64,000 nt of DNA, taken from positions 72,925,621 to 72,989,620 of the forward strand of contig OX328128.1 of the NCBI GenBank assembly GCA_946811695.1. The letters run 5' to 3'. Positions 21,893-33,000 of this stretch are shown here, piece by piece. The position numbers and the translations under genes were made by a program. The notes beneath the pieces were generated by a model, which worked only from the letters and a program-made list of their open reading frames with translations, was not told the origin of the DNA and ran no database searches. Origin of the DNA: Gonocerus acuteangulatus. Its lineage: Eukaryota > Arthropoda > Insecta > Hemiptera > Coreidae. Position 1 is the first letter of the stretch, and every line of letters starts with the position of its first letter.

Positions 21893-22335
21893 ATGATTTT
21901 ACAGGAAAGTCAAAAGAAGTTTTATTATAACCGAAAACACGTGAGTAGTTATATATTTTACAGCATCGATAAACCGTATTACAAATTATACAAACCCTCA
22001 TACCAACAAAAAATGATTACAACTACCTCTTCCTGTGTTCCTGCTTCGACCCTTCGCCATTTGAGCTATGGTATAATTAAACATAACGACATCTTGTGCC
22101 CGCCCACTGAGTCACTTCTCCTGTTGCAAGGCAAACCACAAACGAACATATTTCTGAAATAAAAAGGACAATTTTTTTTCTCCTGTCCATGTATATTATA
22201 CACAAACTTTTTTCACATGTAAAGGGACACATTGACATCAAAATAACCTTCTTGCTTTATTTATGTAAGAAAGGCGAATTTTATAATCAAATGAAACCAA
22301 TTAGTTTCAGCTAGAAGACTACCATAGCATAAGTG

Positions 22336-22338
<3 letters not shown>
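21893..22338. other. No recognised feature
   Basis: An open stretch of 89 codons at 21893 shows no family resemblance and no coding bias that I can see. It is treated as chance. Confidence 0.45.

Positions 22339-22400
<62 letters not shown>
22339..22400. repeat. (AT)n microsatellite, about 60 nt
   Basis: A clean dinucleotide run. Confidence 0.97.
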
Positions 22401-22403
<3 letters not shown>

Positions 22404-22981
22404 GAGACTTAAGAAGTGTAACCAATTCATAGGTCATAATGAGATGGAGATAGTTAGCCGTCGATGCGACTTCTTCTTCCAATCCTTATGTCGCAGTAAA
22501 GATTACAAAGAAAAAAAAAAAAAAAAAAAAAAAAAAATAGAACCAGAGAAAGGCCTGCAGTTCATTAACGGAGCCAAATACGTGTGCTGAAAGGGCGAAT
22601 AGAGATCTCTAGCTTGTCGTATGTGTGTCAAACAACCCCAGGACTTCATCGACTACGTGCTGAGACTGCTAACTGTTTGACCAGACTCGGAGACCAGACA
22701 CCAACAGCGGGGATCGCGTCAGGGTATGACTCGTCTATGAGGTCACCCGAAACTCGGGGATGATCTCACGAGTATTCGTGGAATCTTTCTGGGGAAGAAT
22801 GATGCTATAAAAGGATAGCCGTTGTTAGGACTCGACAAATAGGAAAAATGTCCTTAAATTCAGGTTTATTTGATATTTAACATGAAATCGAAGTTCAAAT
22901 CAGATTTCAATCTTAATAATATATGTATAAATACTAACCATTATTAAGATTTGAATAAAAATGTATTTAATACTTGACGTT

Positions 22982-23154
22982 GGCCAACAGCCATTGCCAC
23001 TTTGAATGCACCGCGTCGAATTGACCGCCGAAGTTAAGCAACTTAATGGGCCAGTAACTTAATGGGTAACTGACCACGTTAGTCCACCATTATAAAAGGG
23101 TGGCAACCTGTTGATAGCCCAATTCTTGATACGTCGTGAAAAAAAAAAAAAAAA
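22982..23154 (+). mobile_element. 5S rRNA-derived SINE (SINE3-type) with poly(A)
   Basis: ggccaacagccattgccac, tttgaatgcaccgcgtcg and gccgaagttaagcaac follow the 5S rRNA gene. Then come gggtaactgaccacgtta, the core aaaagggtggcaacctgttg, gatagccc, and an A15 tail at 23139-23154. The 5S part has a short duplication (cttaatggg twice). It is a SINE, not a 5S gene. Confidence 0.85.
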
Positions 23155-23633
23155 TGATGTCCTTAGGGTCGGGGGTGGTGGTTTCACATTCGAATCGTAT
23201 AGAGATTTCTGCTCAAATTCAGGAACAACATACAAACTGTATAATATACAGTATTCTTTTTCATACATGGCGAACGCCAGCGGACGCTTTTTTTAACGTT
23301 TTTTTTTCAGTTTAATCATCACTAAACCATATTTATGATTTAAAAATGCGGGTTACAATATACCGTCCACAAAATGTAGCCACCAGCTAAAATGAAAGGT
23401 CATTTTTGTGTATCAGCGCAAAGCCATTATTTGAACACTGTTCTGCGAAACTTGCACAAAACAAAATAGGATAATAGAGTTTTTTATATTTTTCTTGGGA
23501 TGTAGGAAATCGAATAAAACCATTTTCTACGTGAATTATTTAGTACTGATTGAGGTTAAATTAAAAAGGTTTTCACGCGTTTGAAATTTACCGAAACTAT
23601 GATTTATAAATTTTCGGGTTTTAGTAGTAGGAG

Positions 23634-23688
<55 letters not shown>

Positions 23689-24379
23689 ATAATGTTTTTG
23701 TGATATAAGTTCAGGCGTAAATTTCGATAACGCCACCTCTTTCGGAGAAAAACAGTGCTTAAAGTTTCAGTGTTTTTTCTTTTTCAAAATATGTTGACTT
23801 TCTGTTCTAAGTTTTCTGAATCCGGACAAATGGACGGAAAAATGCTTAGATGTTGCAGTGGTTGCATAAACCAAATCACTTTTGTTTACAGATTAAATTT
23901 TTCTCATTTGTACTGAATTTTATTTGGCGAATTTCGTTGCGAGACTTAGTTTTCAAATCGTTCCAAACGAGGTAACTATTGGCTCACATTCTCCGCGGGT
24001 GTGTCTTACGGCGCCTGCCAAACCACAAAGAGCCTCTATTAGGCCTATTAAATGAAATGCGAAACCTGTATAATAGAATGTCGCAAGGGCTAAGTGGATT
24101 TTAGCGGTTTTGTAAATCTCGGGCCTCTTTACTAGCGCAGAACGAAAAACCACAAGCAGTCCGTGGGAATCAAATCCAAATTTGCATTAATAATTCGACG
24201 TTCACAGCGAACAAGTCAATAGGTGGGAGAATGGTCAAAATAAGTTAAGTACACTAATTATCTTCTTATAAATAAGTCTCTAACTCAATGTGTTGATAGT
24301 TTTAGACTTATAAAGATGTGGGTTTCTTGGGATCTCGTAAAATATCGCGTTTTCTCTGTAAATTTTCTTTTAAGGAGCT
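23155..24379. other. Unassigned; contains poly(A) at 23638-23683
   Basis: A 46-nt poly(A) run at 23638 has no recognisable SINE or LINE body upstream. The remainder is unassigned. Confidence 0.45.
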
Positions 24380-24682
24380 ATCCTCAAAAGATGAGATTTT
24401 GAACCCACCAAGCTGTTCTCTGTGCCCATAGATTAAATTATTCCTCTGAGATTGTCCCTTCGAAAATTACTTTGTATGAAATTTAGTAAGCTTTCGACTT
24501 ACTACATTCCCCTGTCTCACACAATTTCCTAATCGTTTTCGAGATATTGCAGAAAATATAAGATAATCTCAATAATAATCACATTTTTTTCCAATGCTTC
24601 CATTATTCTAAACGTAACGAAAATGTTAATATCTTTGGAACCTTTGAATCCGTCGATTCTGAGTAATCAACCCTATAATTGG

Positions 24683-24894
24683 AGGCTCAGTACCAAAGGT
24701 GACAAACCCACAAACTGAGAAAAGTGCTGTTAAAGTTAAGAAGAATCCGAAAAAAATTAGTATTAGTGACAGAAATAATTGTAATTAGTTCAATTAATAT
24801 AATTTCGCCAAAACTATTCAGATTCTTCTCAACTTTAATTCCAAATTTCTCAGTTGGTTCTAATTGTGGTTTAGTCCCCTTTGGTACTGAGCCC
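24683..24894. mobile_element. MITE with GGCTCAGTACC termini, nested
   Basis: The TIRs ggctcagtaccaaaggtgac (left) and its inverted counterpart (gtcccctttggtactgagcc) continue into a longer imperfect inverted repeat (actgag.aaa.g.t..taaagtt.agaagaatc.gaa). It is about 212 bp. The flanking tataattg / tacaatta is a possible diverged 8-bp target duplication, which would suit hAT. No coding capacity. Confidence 0.8.
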
Positions 24895-25153
24895 TACAAT
24901 TAGTTTGTACAACTACAAATGGGTTTATTCGTTTACCTACGTTCGAGGTCCTATGATAGGTTGTACCTCGAAGTTTATTAATGCAAGAACGTAGACGCTA
25001 TGATTTATTTCGCGCGAATCTTCCCCAAAACAACGATCCAGTGGGCGAATTCCGCCTGTTAACGAACTTGAACTTGCATAAAATTAGGCAAACTATTTTC
25101 TTACCTAATTATATCTAAATCGAACGATTTTTGTGTTGGATAGGGCGCAAAAG

Positions 25154-25156
<3 letters not shown>

Positions 25157-25204
<48 letters not shown>
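25157..25204. repeat. (AT)n microsatellite
   Basis: It abuts the E2 Helitron-like copy at the same end as in copy 1. Confidence 0.96.
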
Positions 25205-25206
<2 letters not shown>

Positions 25207-25594
25207 ACTATTAACCACCGTTATTTTTTTCATCCCTGAGTTCTATAATATTTTCACTTCCAAATTGCGTCATCAATGTGATTAAGACAAACATAACGTA
25301 TCATTGAATCAGACCATGCATGTCAGACAACAGCCAAAGGTCTTTGAAATCATATCTGGATCCATTAAGAGCAGACGGGACTTGTCAGAGATTGATGGAG
25401 CCCTGAAGTACCTGACAGCTACCACAGGTCACTCCGTTCAATGCAGCTGTATGGTAATTAGGAAGGAGGTAGGTAAGCAGTCGAAACACCGCATTGGTTA
25501 TTTTTAGCGTGTTCCTTTAAAGGGACAAAACGCCGCTTCTGATGGCCAGATGACGCAATCTGGAAGTGTTGTTTCAGAACACATGTTTGTGTGT

Positions 25595-25660
25595 GTGTAT
25601 GTCTGTGGTAGAGCGCTCGGCTAATGTTGTAGAACTTGAGGTCAAAACTCCTAAACATTT
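25595..25660 (+). mobile_element. tRNA-like SINE head, degenerate
   Basis: ctgtggtagagcgctcggct resembles a tRNA A box (gtggtagagcgc), and cttgaggtcaaaactcct resembles a B box (ggttcgaatcc with changes). A later stretch, cccagcctttaattaaaat, is shared loosely with 27690-27715. No tail seen. Confidence 0.45.
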
Positions 25661-27916
25661 ATCTCCAATAGTTGGATTCGCGGTCTCAGATCATCCCTAC
25701 GCCAACCCAGCCTTTAATTAAAATTAATGGGTTCCTGCTAAAAAATCAGGGAGTCGGTGCTTGGTACTTACCTCACTACCTTCTTAGTGTGCCAAATGAT
25801 AAAGAATCAGATATTTGTACAGAATTTCCCCTCTATACGCTCGCTACATATATGAATTAATGTTTCCTTACTTGACTGGTCTTTAAACAAATTTTGCGTA
25901 AACACTAAATTTATACTCTCTGGCCAATTTATTGATACTTCAAGAAACAGAAAGAATACACTTGCTCTGTTTCTTGTTTTCCGCTAACAACAAACAATTC
26001 TATAGGGGTCCTTGAGTGGCTTGTTAAATTGTAATCAATTACTGTAGTAGTCTGAGCTGAATGGATACTAAATGCAAAGCTGTGTTTTCTATCCCATTCC
26101 TTGCCATTACAGTCGACATCTTCCGCCGGTTTGTGATTTGAAATAATTCAAGCTGCTGTAACTAGGTTTTGTTCAATATTTTGTTTTCATTTTAAAATTG
26201 TTCTAACTCCAAAATATTTATTCGTCTGCAATAAAATTGTGACCGCTCATCCGTGGCTAATGAAATCTTAGAAATGTTGGCTATAAATTGAATGAAAATA
26301 TTGAGGAGCACTAAAGTTATGAATGGTTGAGTAATTTGAAACGACTAAAGATGGAACAAGGAACCTCGGTGTCCCGTGTCAAGAGAGTGTCGACTCCAGT
26401 CGGCTCTGTCTACTACTGCCATTGATTTACCTGCCCTCTCTATGAGTACTAGAGAATTGATGGGTGGGCACGAAAGGCCCCATCATGTGCTACTGAATAA
26501 TGTTTTTAACTATCAAGTTGGTCACAGTTTACTTATTTTCTTCCTACGGTTTCTTTCCTACGGTCAGATAGTTCTCAAAATGACGCTGAACGATTTGACG
26601 AGTTCTATGATCATATGGTCTCCTGAACGAAATTCCTGGCGTGCCAATCCAAACGGACGGTTCCTGGACCCAGATCCTCCAAGAAGGAATCCCTTGTTCC
26701 AGATGTGGCGTTTGATCTTGGTCATCTGCCCTGCTTAATCTATCCTCGGTGAATGCATTCCGCTGTCTGCTGGCGCCCGCAGTTATCAGATAGCCAGCCC
26801 CGGGTAGGTATCACCAATTAGACCTAGATATGAATACTGGACGCGCTCTGTTACTACAAATGGGACATAAATGGACTAGCTACTATTGCAAGACCTGCTC
26901 CATTTGAGCGCGTTTCCATAATTTTTATGATTTGGAAGGCTTTGTATAGACATTTTAATACAGGATTTTAGAATCCGAAATTTTACGGTGAACCACACTT
27001 GATTTCTTCAAAGTTATTTTATTTAATTAAAATAATCACAGTTACTTATAAAATCACTCGTACCCCTTCTCCGAAATAGACTCCTCATGGATACTGAGAC
27101 GTCGAAATTTCTATTCACCCTCTCCAGATTTCATTTTCAGGTTTTTCTCCGAACAACTAGGAGCTAAGAAACACATTTTCCTCAACGGCAGTTGTCATTT
27201 ACTTCAATTTGTTCTCTCAAATCCAGTCATTTTAGATGTGTTTGTTTTTCATTATTATACGCGCCTAATCTATGATTGACGTCTGAAATCAATCAATCCA
27301 TCGAGTTTGATTGAGTGTATTCGAACCTTGTTTTATTTCTGTAACATTGGGTCATTGTCGTATTTTTAGATCGGCTATGAAAACAATGACAGAACCTTAG
27401 TCTGATAATGTATTTTTTCTTATGTGTTTGATAAAAAGGCAAACAGTGAACGTTTAATCTTATTTGTTTGATTTTGATAAAGGACATATATGTAGGTGAT
27501 AAGAAGGTATATAGTGTCCTGGGGGATTAGGTGTTGCTTTCGAGGAGGTTTGTTGATATTAAATTGAAATATTGAAGTCTACAAATCTTAAATTAATATT
27601 GTTTATGGTATTGTAAATTTATCAAAGAGTGGTTGTAGTAGAGGTTTTGGAAAACAGATTTCGAAATTTTGTTGGGCTCAGTATCAGGCCCACCCGGCTT
27701 TTAATTATTTTGATGGGTACCTACAAAGGAGGAACATCAGGCGTCCAGACGATTCTACTGATCACACAATCTCCCAAGCATGCAGTGATTTAAAGAAACA
27801 GTTTCCTCTACAGTATCTGCCCCTGTGGGCCCTCTTGGGTTTTTATAGGGATAAAATATAAAATAAAGAAAGAAACTTATAGGACATTTATACGGTGCTA
27901 TTTTTTGTTTTGACAT
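25661..27916. other. No recognised gene or element
   Basis: This includes an open stretch of 120 codons at 26376-26738 that I do not recognise. Part of it (26410-26470) is a repeat also present at 15450-15520, so I regard it as an old element rather than a gene. No further structure seen. Confidence 0.45.
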
Positions 27917-28159
27917 AAATGACAGTTAGTGGCCACGTGGTAGCTTAGAAGAAACCTCAGCGATCCCTTTAAACCGCTATGGAGAAGGTAATTGCTCCAT
28001 TTCAGTGCCTTAATCTGTAAGGGTGCTTTTTGGAGGTTCGAATGTATTAAGAAGCTAGCATTCTGAATGTTTTAAAGTAAATTTAAAAATTTTACTTTAC
28101 AATGTGGTTATACAGGATTTAAAAATTTTAATATTAGAAAAATGAATTTGTCAATTTGA

Positions 28160-28335
28160 GATTTGAACCTAGTTTGTCTGCTCTCCAAACGAAATCTAAA
28201 ACCTAGGCATTAGTAGACGCCTTAAATTCCCATAGTGTATATGGAGCTATGTAACTCACTTGGTTAAGGCACCTATAAGTTAAGTTTTCTTAAGTCAAAG
28301 ATTTGAAATTAAGTCTCTGGCGGTATATGGCATAC
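28160..28335. mobile_element. Degenerate tRNA-like SINE relics (both strands)
   Basis: On the plus strand at 28253-28330 taactcacttggttaaggca resembles an A box, followed by a degenerate B box in gatttgaaattaagtctc. On the minus strand around 28165-28185 taggttcaaatctc resembles a B box. Too decayed to assign to a family. Confidence 0.35.
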
Positions 28336-28442
28336 TTTGTAGTATGATTTAGTTTAATATAAATCACTCCTTATTTAACGACTGTCAGCGTTTTATCACA
28401 TTCCAAAGAAATGTCAACTATTGTGATGAATATTTATATATA

Positions 28443-28444
<2 letters not shown>

Positions 28445-28488
<44 letters not shown>
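28445..28488. repeat. Poly(T) run, 44 nt
   Basis: It is 147 nt from a 59-nt poly(A) of opposite polarity at 28636-28694. The pair could fold back. Confidence 0.98.
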
Positions 28489-28493
<5 letters not shown>

Positions 28494-28589
28494 ATTTACA
28501 TAGCATTCTCATATTAAACTGGCGGGTTCTTCAACAAGCAAAATCGGCCCACTCCAGACCCAAATCACAATTCTGCTCTTACTTTTTGT

Positions 28590-28633
28590 TGTATTACACT
28601 GGCCGGCGCTAATAGCCAAATAGTTGATGCGCC

Positions 28634-28694
<61 letters not shown>
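28590..28694 (+). mobile_element. SINE 3' tail with 59-nt poly(A)
   Basis: ggccggcgctaatagccaaa, tagttgatgcgccgt, then poly(A) at 28636-28694. This is the shared SINE tail without a recognisable head. The long intact A run suggests recent insertion or expansion. Confidence 0.75.
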
Positions 28695-28696
<2 letters not shown>

Positions 28697-28764
28697 ACAC
28701 TGGTCAAAGTGAATGATGTACTGTAAAAATTAAATATGTTTGCCCCCCGGAAGGGGGGTTTACT

Positions 28765-29600
28765 GTGAATCAAAATTTAATTTACCCGTAACGACTGGTA
28801 TTTTTTACTTAAATAATGAGGAATGAAAACAAATAAGCAATATAGCTCCTTAAGAAATTGTGTTTCACTCCAGATAAAGAAAAATACATTAATCATTGTG
28901 TCAGCTATTCATTGCAAATGTACAAAACCAAAACTATTTATGTTATTTTTTTATTTTTGTCGGCTAATTTAAGCACATTCTTAAGAAACGCGGCGTACAT
29001 GAACCAAATTTCCGAGAAATATGCTTAGTAATGTAGATCCTGGGTGACGGACGTTTTATTGTCTGGTTTCTTAATGTTATATTGTGATAGTTATCAATTA
29101 ATGGGCTACATTTATCCTAAATGGCACTAATTTTCCTGATTGAGTGTTTTTTTATAACTAATCTCCATCTGAATCGTTTTAGCATTATCAATAGATAAAA
29201 CTGCTCTCCGTTCAGTTAGTCGTGGAGTTCTGTCAATTTCGTGTCTTGGTTCTTTGAATGTGATGGAAATGCGCCACACAGCTGAATATTATCGTATTTT
29301 GAGACTGATCCGTAGTTCTTTACCACATTCACGTCGTAAAGTAATTAATTCTGCTTGTAGTTGGAGGCAGTTCTGTTGCCGATGCCATCTGCCTAATTGG
29401 ATCTATAGAAGACCTTGTGCTAGGCGCTCAAAGTTTTTGCTCAGGGTTTCTTCAGAATTTGATGCTCCTCAGAAGAAATCTGCACATTTCAGCCTTTACA
29501 ATCTATATCCATTTCTTCTTGTTCACAAGGTCTGTTATATGTGTTTATTATTAGTTATTTATTGTTAATGCCGATTATTTCTTAGTCGGTTTTAGGCGGG
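28765..29600. other. No recognised gene; short HINE-end-like fragment near 29000
   Basis: tgcttagtaatgtag ... gggtgacggacgtttt at 29022-29056 resembles the 5' end of the HINE-like family in reverse (tgcttagttatgcag...gcgtgacggactttt). An open stretch at 29254-29568 shows no recognisable protein. Confidence 0.4.
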
Positions 29601-29632
29601 GATTATTTGTTGTTCAACGGGTGATAAACCAC

Positions 29633-30765
29633 GTGGTCTTTATCTGTCATTCCATTCTGCCATGTTATTTATTTTTAACGTCCTTTTATTAATGAGATTT
29701 TTGGGATGCGTTATCTACTGGTAACAAGTATTTTTTCTGGCCAGGGGATGGGTGAACTATTCAAGGTAAATTCGTCATCTGCAAAAAGAATTGAACCTTC
29801 CACTTAAGTTAACGTAATTCTAAATCTGATTTAGTAATTTTTAACTCTTCAGTCCTATAACTTTTTTATACATATTATTCTCATATTTAATCGGCTTGTT
29901 TAACGATTTTTATGTAACTTTCCATGTTCATAGAACGGATCTGTAGGGCGAGTTATCTTCCTTTTTAAAGATAGTGTTTTTTTCCAAAGAAAAGCCACTA
30001 ACTCTAATGGGAGTCGAACTCCTCGTGTCATTTTGACTACGTGTAAGTATTTATTTATTTTGATTTGTTCAGACAACGTGGTCACGAACTGTCATTCTCA
30101 TCATTCCGAGGTTGTGGGATACGAGGGTTGGTGATAGAATCCTCGCTAGAAAAGGGTGGTATCCTGCAGATAAACTATCTAAGAATGTCTGTCATTTATG
30201 AAAGGGCGTTAATTCTTCTAAAATTTAAGTCACCGAATTGAGGATTGTTATCGGGTTTCCCGTTGTGCTATCGCAGTTTGAATCAATGTAATCTTCGGAC
30301 GAATTAGCGTGCTAAGCTTTTATAACAAGCCTGCCAGCCCATAAAACGGGAAAATGTTTGAATTACTGAGTTACATCATGATTCATAAACTCATAATGCC
30401 ATTAAGCCAACTTCTAAATATTTATGAGATTGCTTTATTGGGACCACGTGGATATCAACTGTCATTCAAATCAGCCAGACCCCAATAGATCTACCGAATA
30501 TTAACTGTGTTCGAAAAATTAAATTCTTATTTCAAATTGCAACTGCACGAAATACTCTAATATTTTATAGAACGTTGTCTCCCTTCTTACTGGGAATCCA
30601 ACCCAAACCGTAGGCAAGAAGAGGTCACGCCATATATGCTCTGTCAACTACCCTCTATCTATCTTATTTTCATTATTTTGGAGAAACTGCTGTTTTTATT
30701 TCACAAAATCATAAGTCGTGGACTCTTCTTAAACCACGTGGTCTCCAACTGTCTTCAAGATACTA
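29633..30765. repeat. Cluster of four CACGTGG...AACTGTCA motifs
   Basis: ccacgtggtctttatctgtc (about 29636), aacgtggtcacgaactgtca (30075), ccacgtggatatcaactgtc (30449) and ccacgtggtctccaactgtc (30735) recur at 290-440-bp spacing, all in the same orientation. More copies lie at 27917 (inverted), 48273, 49065, 60313 and in the array at 51100-51560. The repeat is unidentified. Confidence 0.6.
29935..30030 (-). mobile_element. tRNA-derived SINE (family C), diverged
   Basis: On the minus strand cgaggagttcgactccc provides a B box, followed by attagagttagtggc and ttttctttgg, the body of the copy at 11632. On the plus strand at 30110-30185 gctagaaaagggtggtatcc carries the shared SINE core again, from a separate insertion. 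Confidence 0.55.
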
Positions 30766-31172
30766 AATCATCTATTTCTGACACTCGGTTTTTCTTTGCG
30801 ACCAGGAACATTTACAGACAAGTAGCTCTGAGTATTAGGTTTCAGTGACGTAATAAATGGTTTAAAAACACGACCTTACCGTTTATTTGAGATCTCTGCT
30901 TGATTTGTAGGTTATACAGTTCATATTTCTTTAATTTCCCGCTTCTTTTGTACGATTTTGGTAAAGGAAGGCCTGACGTAACATCCGCTTTTTGCACTGT
31001 TTTGAAGGAGCACAGCTATTTTCCTGGCCCCTTTGTCTTGTATTTTTTTTCTCCCCTCTGTTATGAATGTGTGGGTTTGCCAAACTCTTCCGCGACAAGG
31101 TCGACAACCCCTCTCTCCTTGTTCTCAGCTGGGAATAAACTAGACACACTCGAGTACCCTCACCAGCTGGCC

Positions 31173-31180
31173 TCTCTCTC

Positions 31181-31249
<69 letters not shown>
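31173..31249. repeat. (TC)n-(AC)n compound microsatellite
   Basis: About 64 nt of TC repeats with one interruption, then seven AC repeats. Open frames through it on either strand are artefacts of the repeat. Confidence 0.97.
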
Positions 31250-31250
<1 letters not shown>

Positions 31251-32026
31251 AATATATGTTCACTACTCCAAAAGTAACTAAAGTTTTTCCAACTTAATCC
31301 GCCGTTATAAAATTCCGCGATAGTTCAAAATCTTCTAAAATTCTAGTCAAAATCGTTTATAGACATCAAGTTGATAGTAGTTTCATTCGATTCCTGACCT
31401 CAACTCTCCTATACAAAGAGTAATCATTCAAGTAGAACACCTTTTGTTTCAAACTACTTTATTTAAACCACTACTACTTTTTACTTTAATTTAATGCTAA
31501 CCATGTTTTGAGATTTTTATTGTACCTCATTAGAGACTTCTCTTAGGAAGACCTTTGGTCATGTGTTACCAATGGAAGCAGCCGTAATAGTGCCACAGGG
31601 CCGATGCTTTTCGATAGGATCATAATTTGTCTCCAGAGTATCCTTAATTAATTCCAGTCTCAAGAAAGAAGCTAATATTTTTGAGTCGTCTATATTATAA
31701 TTAAAATTAATTTCCGTTATTCTAAAGAAATATTTGTATATAAGGCATTTTGAAATCCTAATAAGAATGCCCTCCTAAGATAAGCGTAATTTTTTATTCG
31801 TGTCAAAGAGGTTGAAAAAGTTCTATAAAGCATCAACATCACTGCTGTTGAGCGATCCTCGCTGGGAGAGGTTATTATGACGTCATTGCTCAGTGATGAC
31901 ATAAGCAGATCTCTTTTCCACGGATCTCTGAGCATCAAAGACACGCTGTGGGAATCCCCATGGTTCAATTATATCATAGTCAAACCCTACGGGCGGAGTG
32001 GGGTGTATAAACATATTCGCATATGC
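31250..32026. other. No recognised feature
   Basis: Unassigned intron sequence. Small open frames on both strands show no family resemblance. Confidence 0.45.
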
Positions 32027-32049
32027 ATATATATATATATATATATATT
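32027..32049. repeat. Short (AT)n run
   Basis: It adjoins the tail of the 5S-SINE. Confidence 0.9.
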
Positions 32050-32062
32050 TTTGTGTGTGTGT

Positions 32063-32237
32063 AACGGGGTATCAACATTAGGGCTATTAACGCCGCGCTT
32101 CTACAGGTTGCCGCCCTTTTCTATAATGCCAACAGCACGTGGTCGGTCACCCATTCAGGTACTGACCACGCCCGACGTTGCTTAACTTTGGTAATCTACG
32201 GGAACCGGTGCATTCAACGTGGCTATGGCCGTTGCCT
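32063..32237 (-). mobile_element. 5S rRNA-derived SINE (SINE3-type), best-preserved copy
   Basis: On the minus strand it begins ggcaacggccatagccacgt and gaatgcaccggttcccgtag. It continues accaaagttaagcaacgtc, gggcgtggtcagtacctgaa and tgggtgaccgaccacgtgct. The order and spacing of 5S rRNA are kept over about 115 nt, including the internal promoter region. Then comes the SINE core gaaaagggcggcaacctgta and the tail gcggcgttaatagcc. It differs from 5S rRNA at several sites and is followed by SINE sequence. Confidence 0.93.
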
Positions 32238-32340
32238 ATCTCGCATATTCACTTGAATTTTGTTAACCAAAGAGGTACACCATCTTAATAAGAATATATT
32301 TCTTATTAATGCGGCTTTGGTATTTCTGAATTTGCCTGTC

Positions 32341-32342
32341 TA

Positions 32343-32377
<35 letters not shown>
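32341..32377. repeat. (AT)n microsatellite
   Basis: Between the 5S-SINE and the LINE C-terminal relic. Confidence 0.95.
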
Positions 32378-32380
<3 letters not shown>

Positions 32381-32521
32381 GTGATTACTTAAATGGTAAA
32401 TTTAAAGCGATTGCAATTAATAAATTCTCTTTATAAGTTTAAGATTTGATTATAATGAAATCTTAAACTTGTTGAAAGCAAGGATAATTTATTACTTGAA
32501 CTCATTTTAAATTTGAGTTCA

Positions 32522-32809
32522 AGACGGGGTTTCACAAGACGGGAAGAAGTAGTATTAACCAGGCTTAGAATTGGACACTGCTTACTGACTCATGGATATC
32601 TAATGCAAAATATAGACAGACCAAGATGCATACATTGCAACTAGGATCGTACAGTGACTCACATATCAATAGGCAATTTTCAAATACCATTTACCTTACG
32701 TGACATATTATCACAAGATAACCCTTACATCATCGCTGTATTCCAATATTTAAAGTCAAACGACATATACTCTGTACTCTACAATTTAATGAAATCGATT
32801 ACAATTTAA
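32522..32809 (+). pseudogene. LINE C-terminal relic
   Basis: The frame reads RRGFTRREEVVLTRLRIGHC, then LLTHGYLM and RPRCIHCN, an in-frame TAG, and TVTHI ... LRDILSQDNPYI. In Jockey/I-group LINEs the stretch 'R..E..L.RLRIGHT.LTHGYLL....P.C..C...TV.HIL..C' lies C-terminal of the RT/RNase H region. The stop and the missing zinc ligands show decay. It ends at a stop shortly before (AT)n at 32830. Confidence 0.85.
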
Positions 32810-32827
32810 ATATAATATAGCTTTAAT

Positions 32828-32829
<2 letters not shown>

Positions 32830-32873
<44 letters not shown>
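32830..32873. repeat. (AT)n microsatellite at a PLE end
   Basis: It abuts the 3' end of the inverted PLE copy. The opposite end at 36042 also abuts (AT)n. Confidence 0.96.
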
Positions 32874-32878
<5 letters not shown>

Positions 32879-33000
32879 TTTTAAGCTACTTCGCTGGGAA
32901 TTAAATGTGTTGTTCATTCGGCATCTGTCTCCAGCGGTCTTGCTCCTCCTGTCATCGCAATATTTCGCCGGATTCCTCTCCGGCTTCTTCAAGCAGTCAT

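Larger units (their letters stand above)
24380..25204 (-). mobile_element. Helitron-like element E2, copy interrupted by a MITE
   Basis: Reading the minus strand from the (AT)n run at 25204: ttcgttaacaggcggaattc, gattcgcgcgaaat and gaatcgacggattc. After the MITE come cgttacgtttagaataatgg, aatatctcgaaaacgatt and gaaagcttactaaat. These occur in the same order as at 251-905 on the plus strand. The MITE at 24683-24894 interrupts it. Confidence 0.55.

Noticed and set aside
23290..23600. Further E2 Helitron-like copy
   Set aside because: Only one block (aaatcgaataaaaccatttt) resembles the family. Order and neighbouring blocks do not match.
26376..26738. 120-codon open frame on the plus strand
   Set aside because: No recognisable domain. 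Its 5' part is a dispersed repeat also seen at 15450-15520, and neither start nor splice signals are convincing.
29254..29568. 104-codon open frame as a small gene
   Set aside because: No family resemblance, and it overlaps a HINE-like fragment context. Length is not exceptional in this composition.
30900..31277. 125-codon and 110-codon frames on opposite strands
   Set aside because: Both depend on the (TC)n-(AC)n microsatellite. The remaining parts show no protein family.
32120..32237. 5S rRNA gene
   Set aside because: It matches 5S for about 115 nt but carries several changes and continues straight into the SINE core and tail. Other copies show the same fusion.
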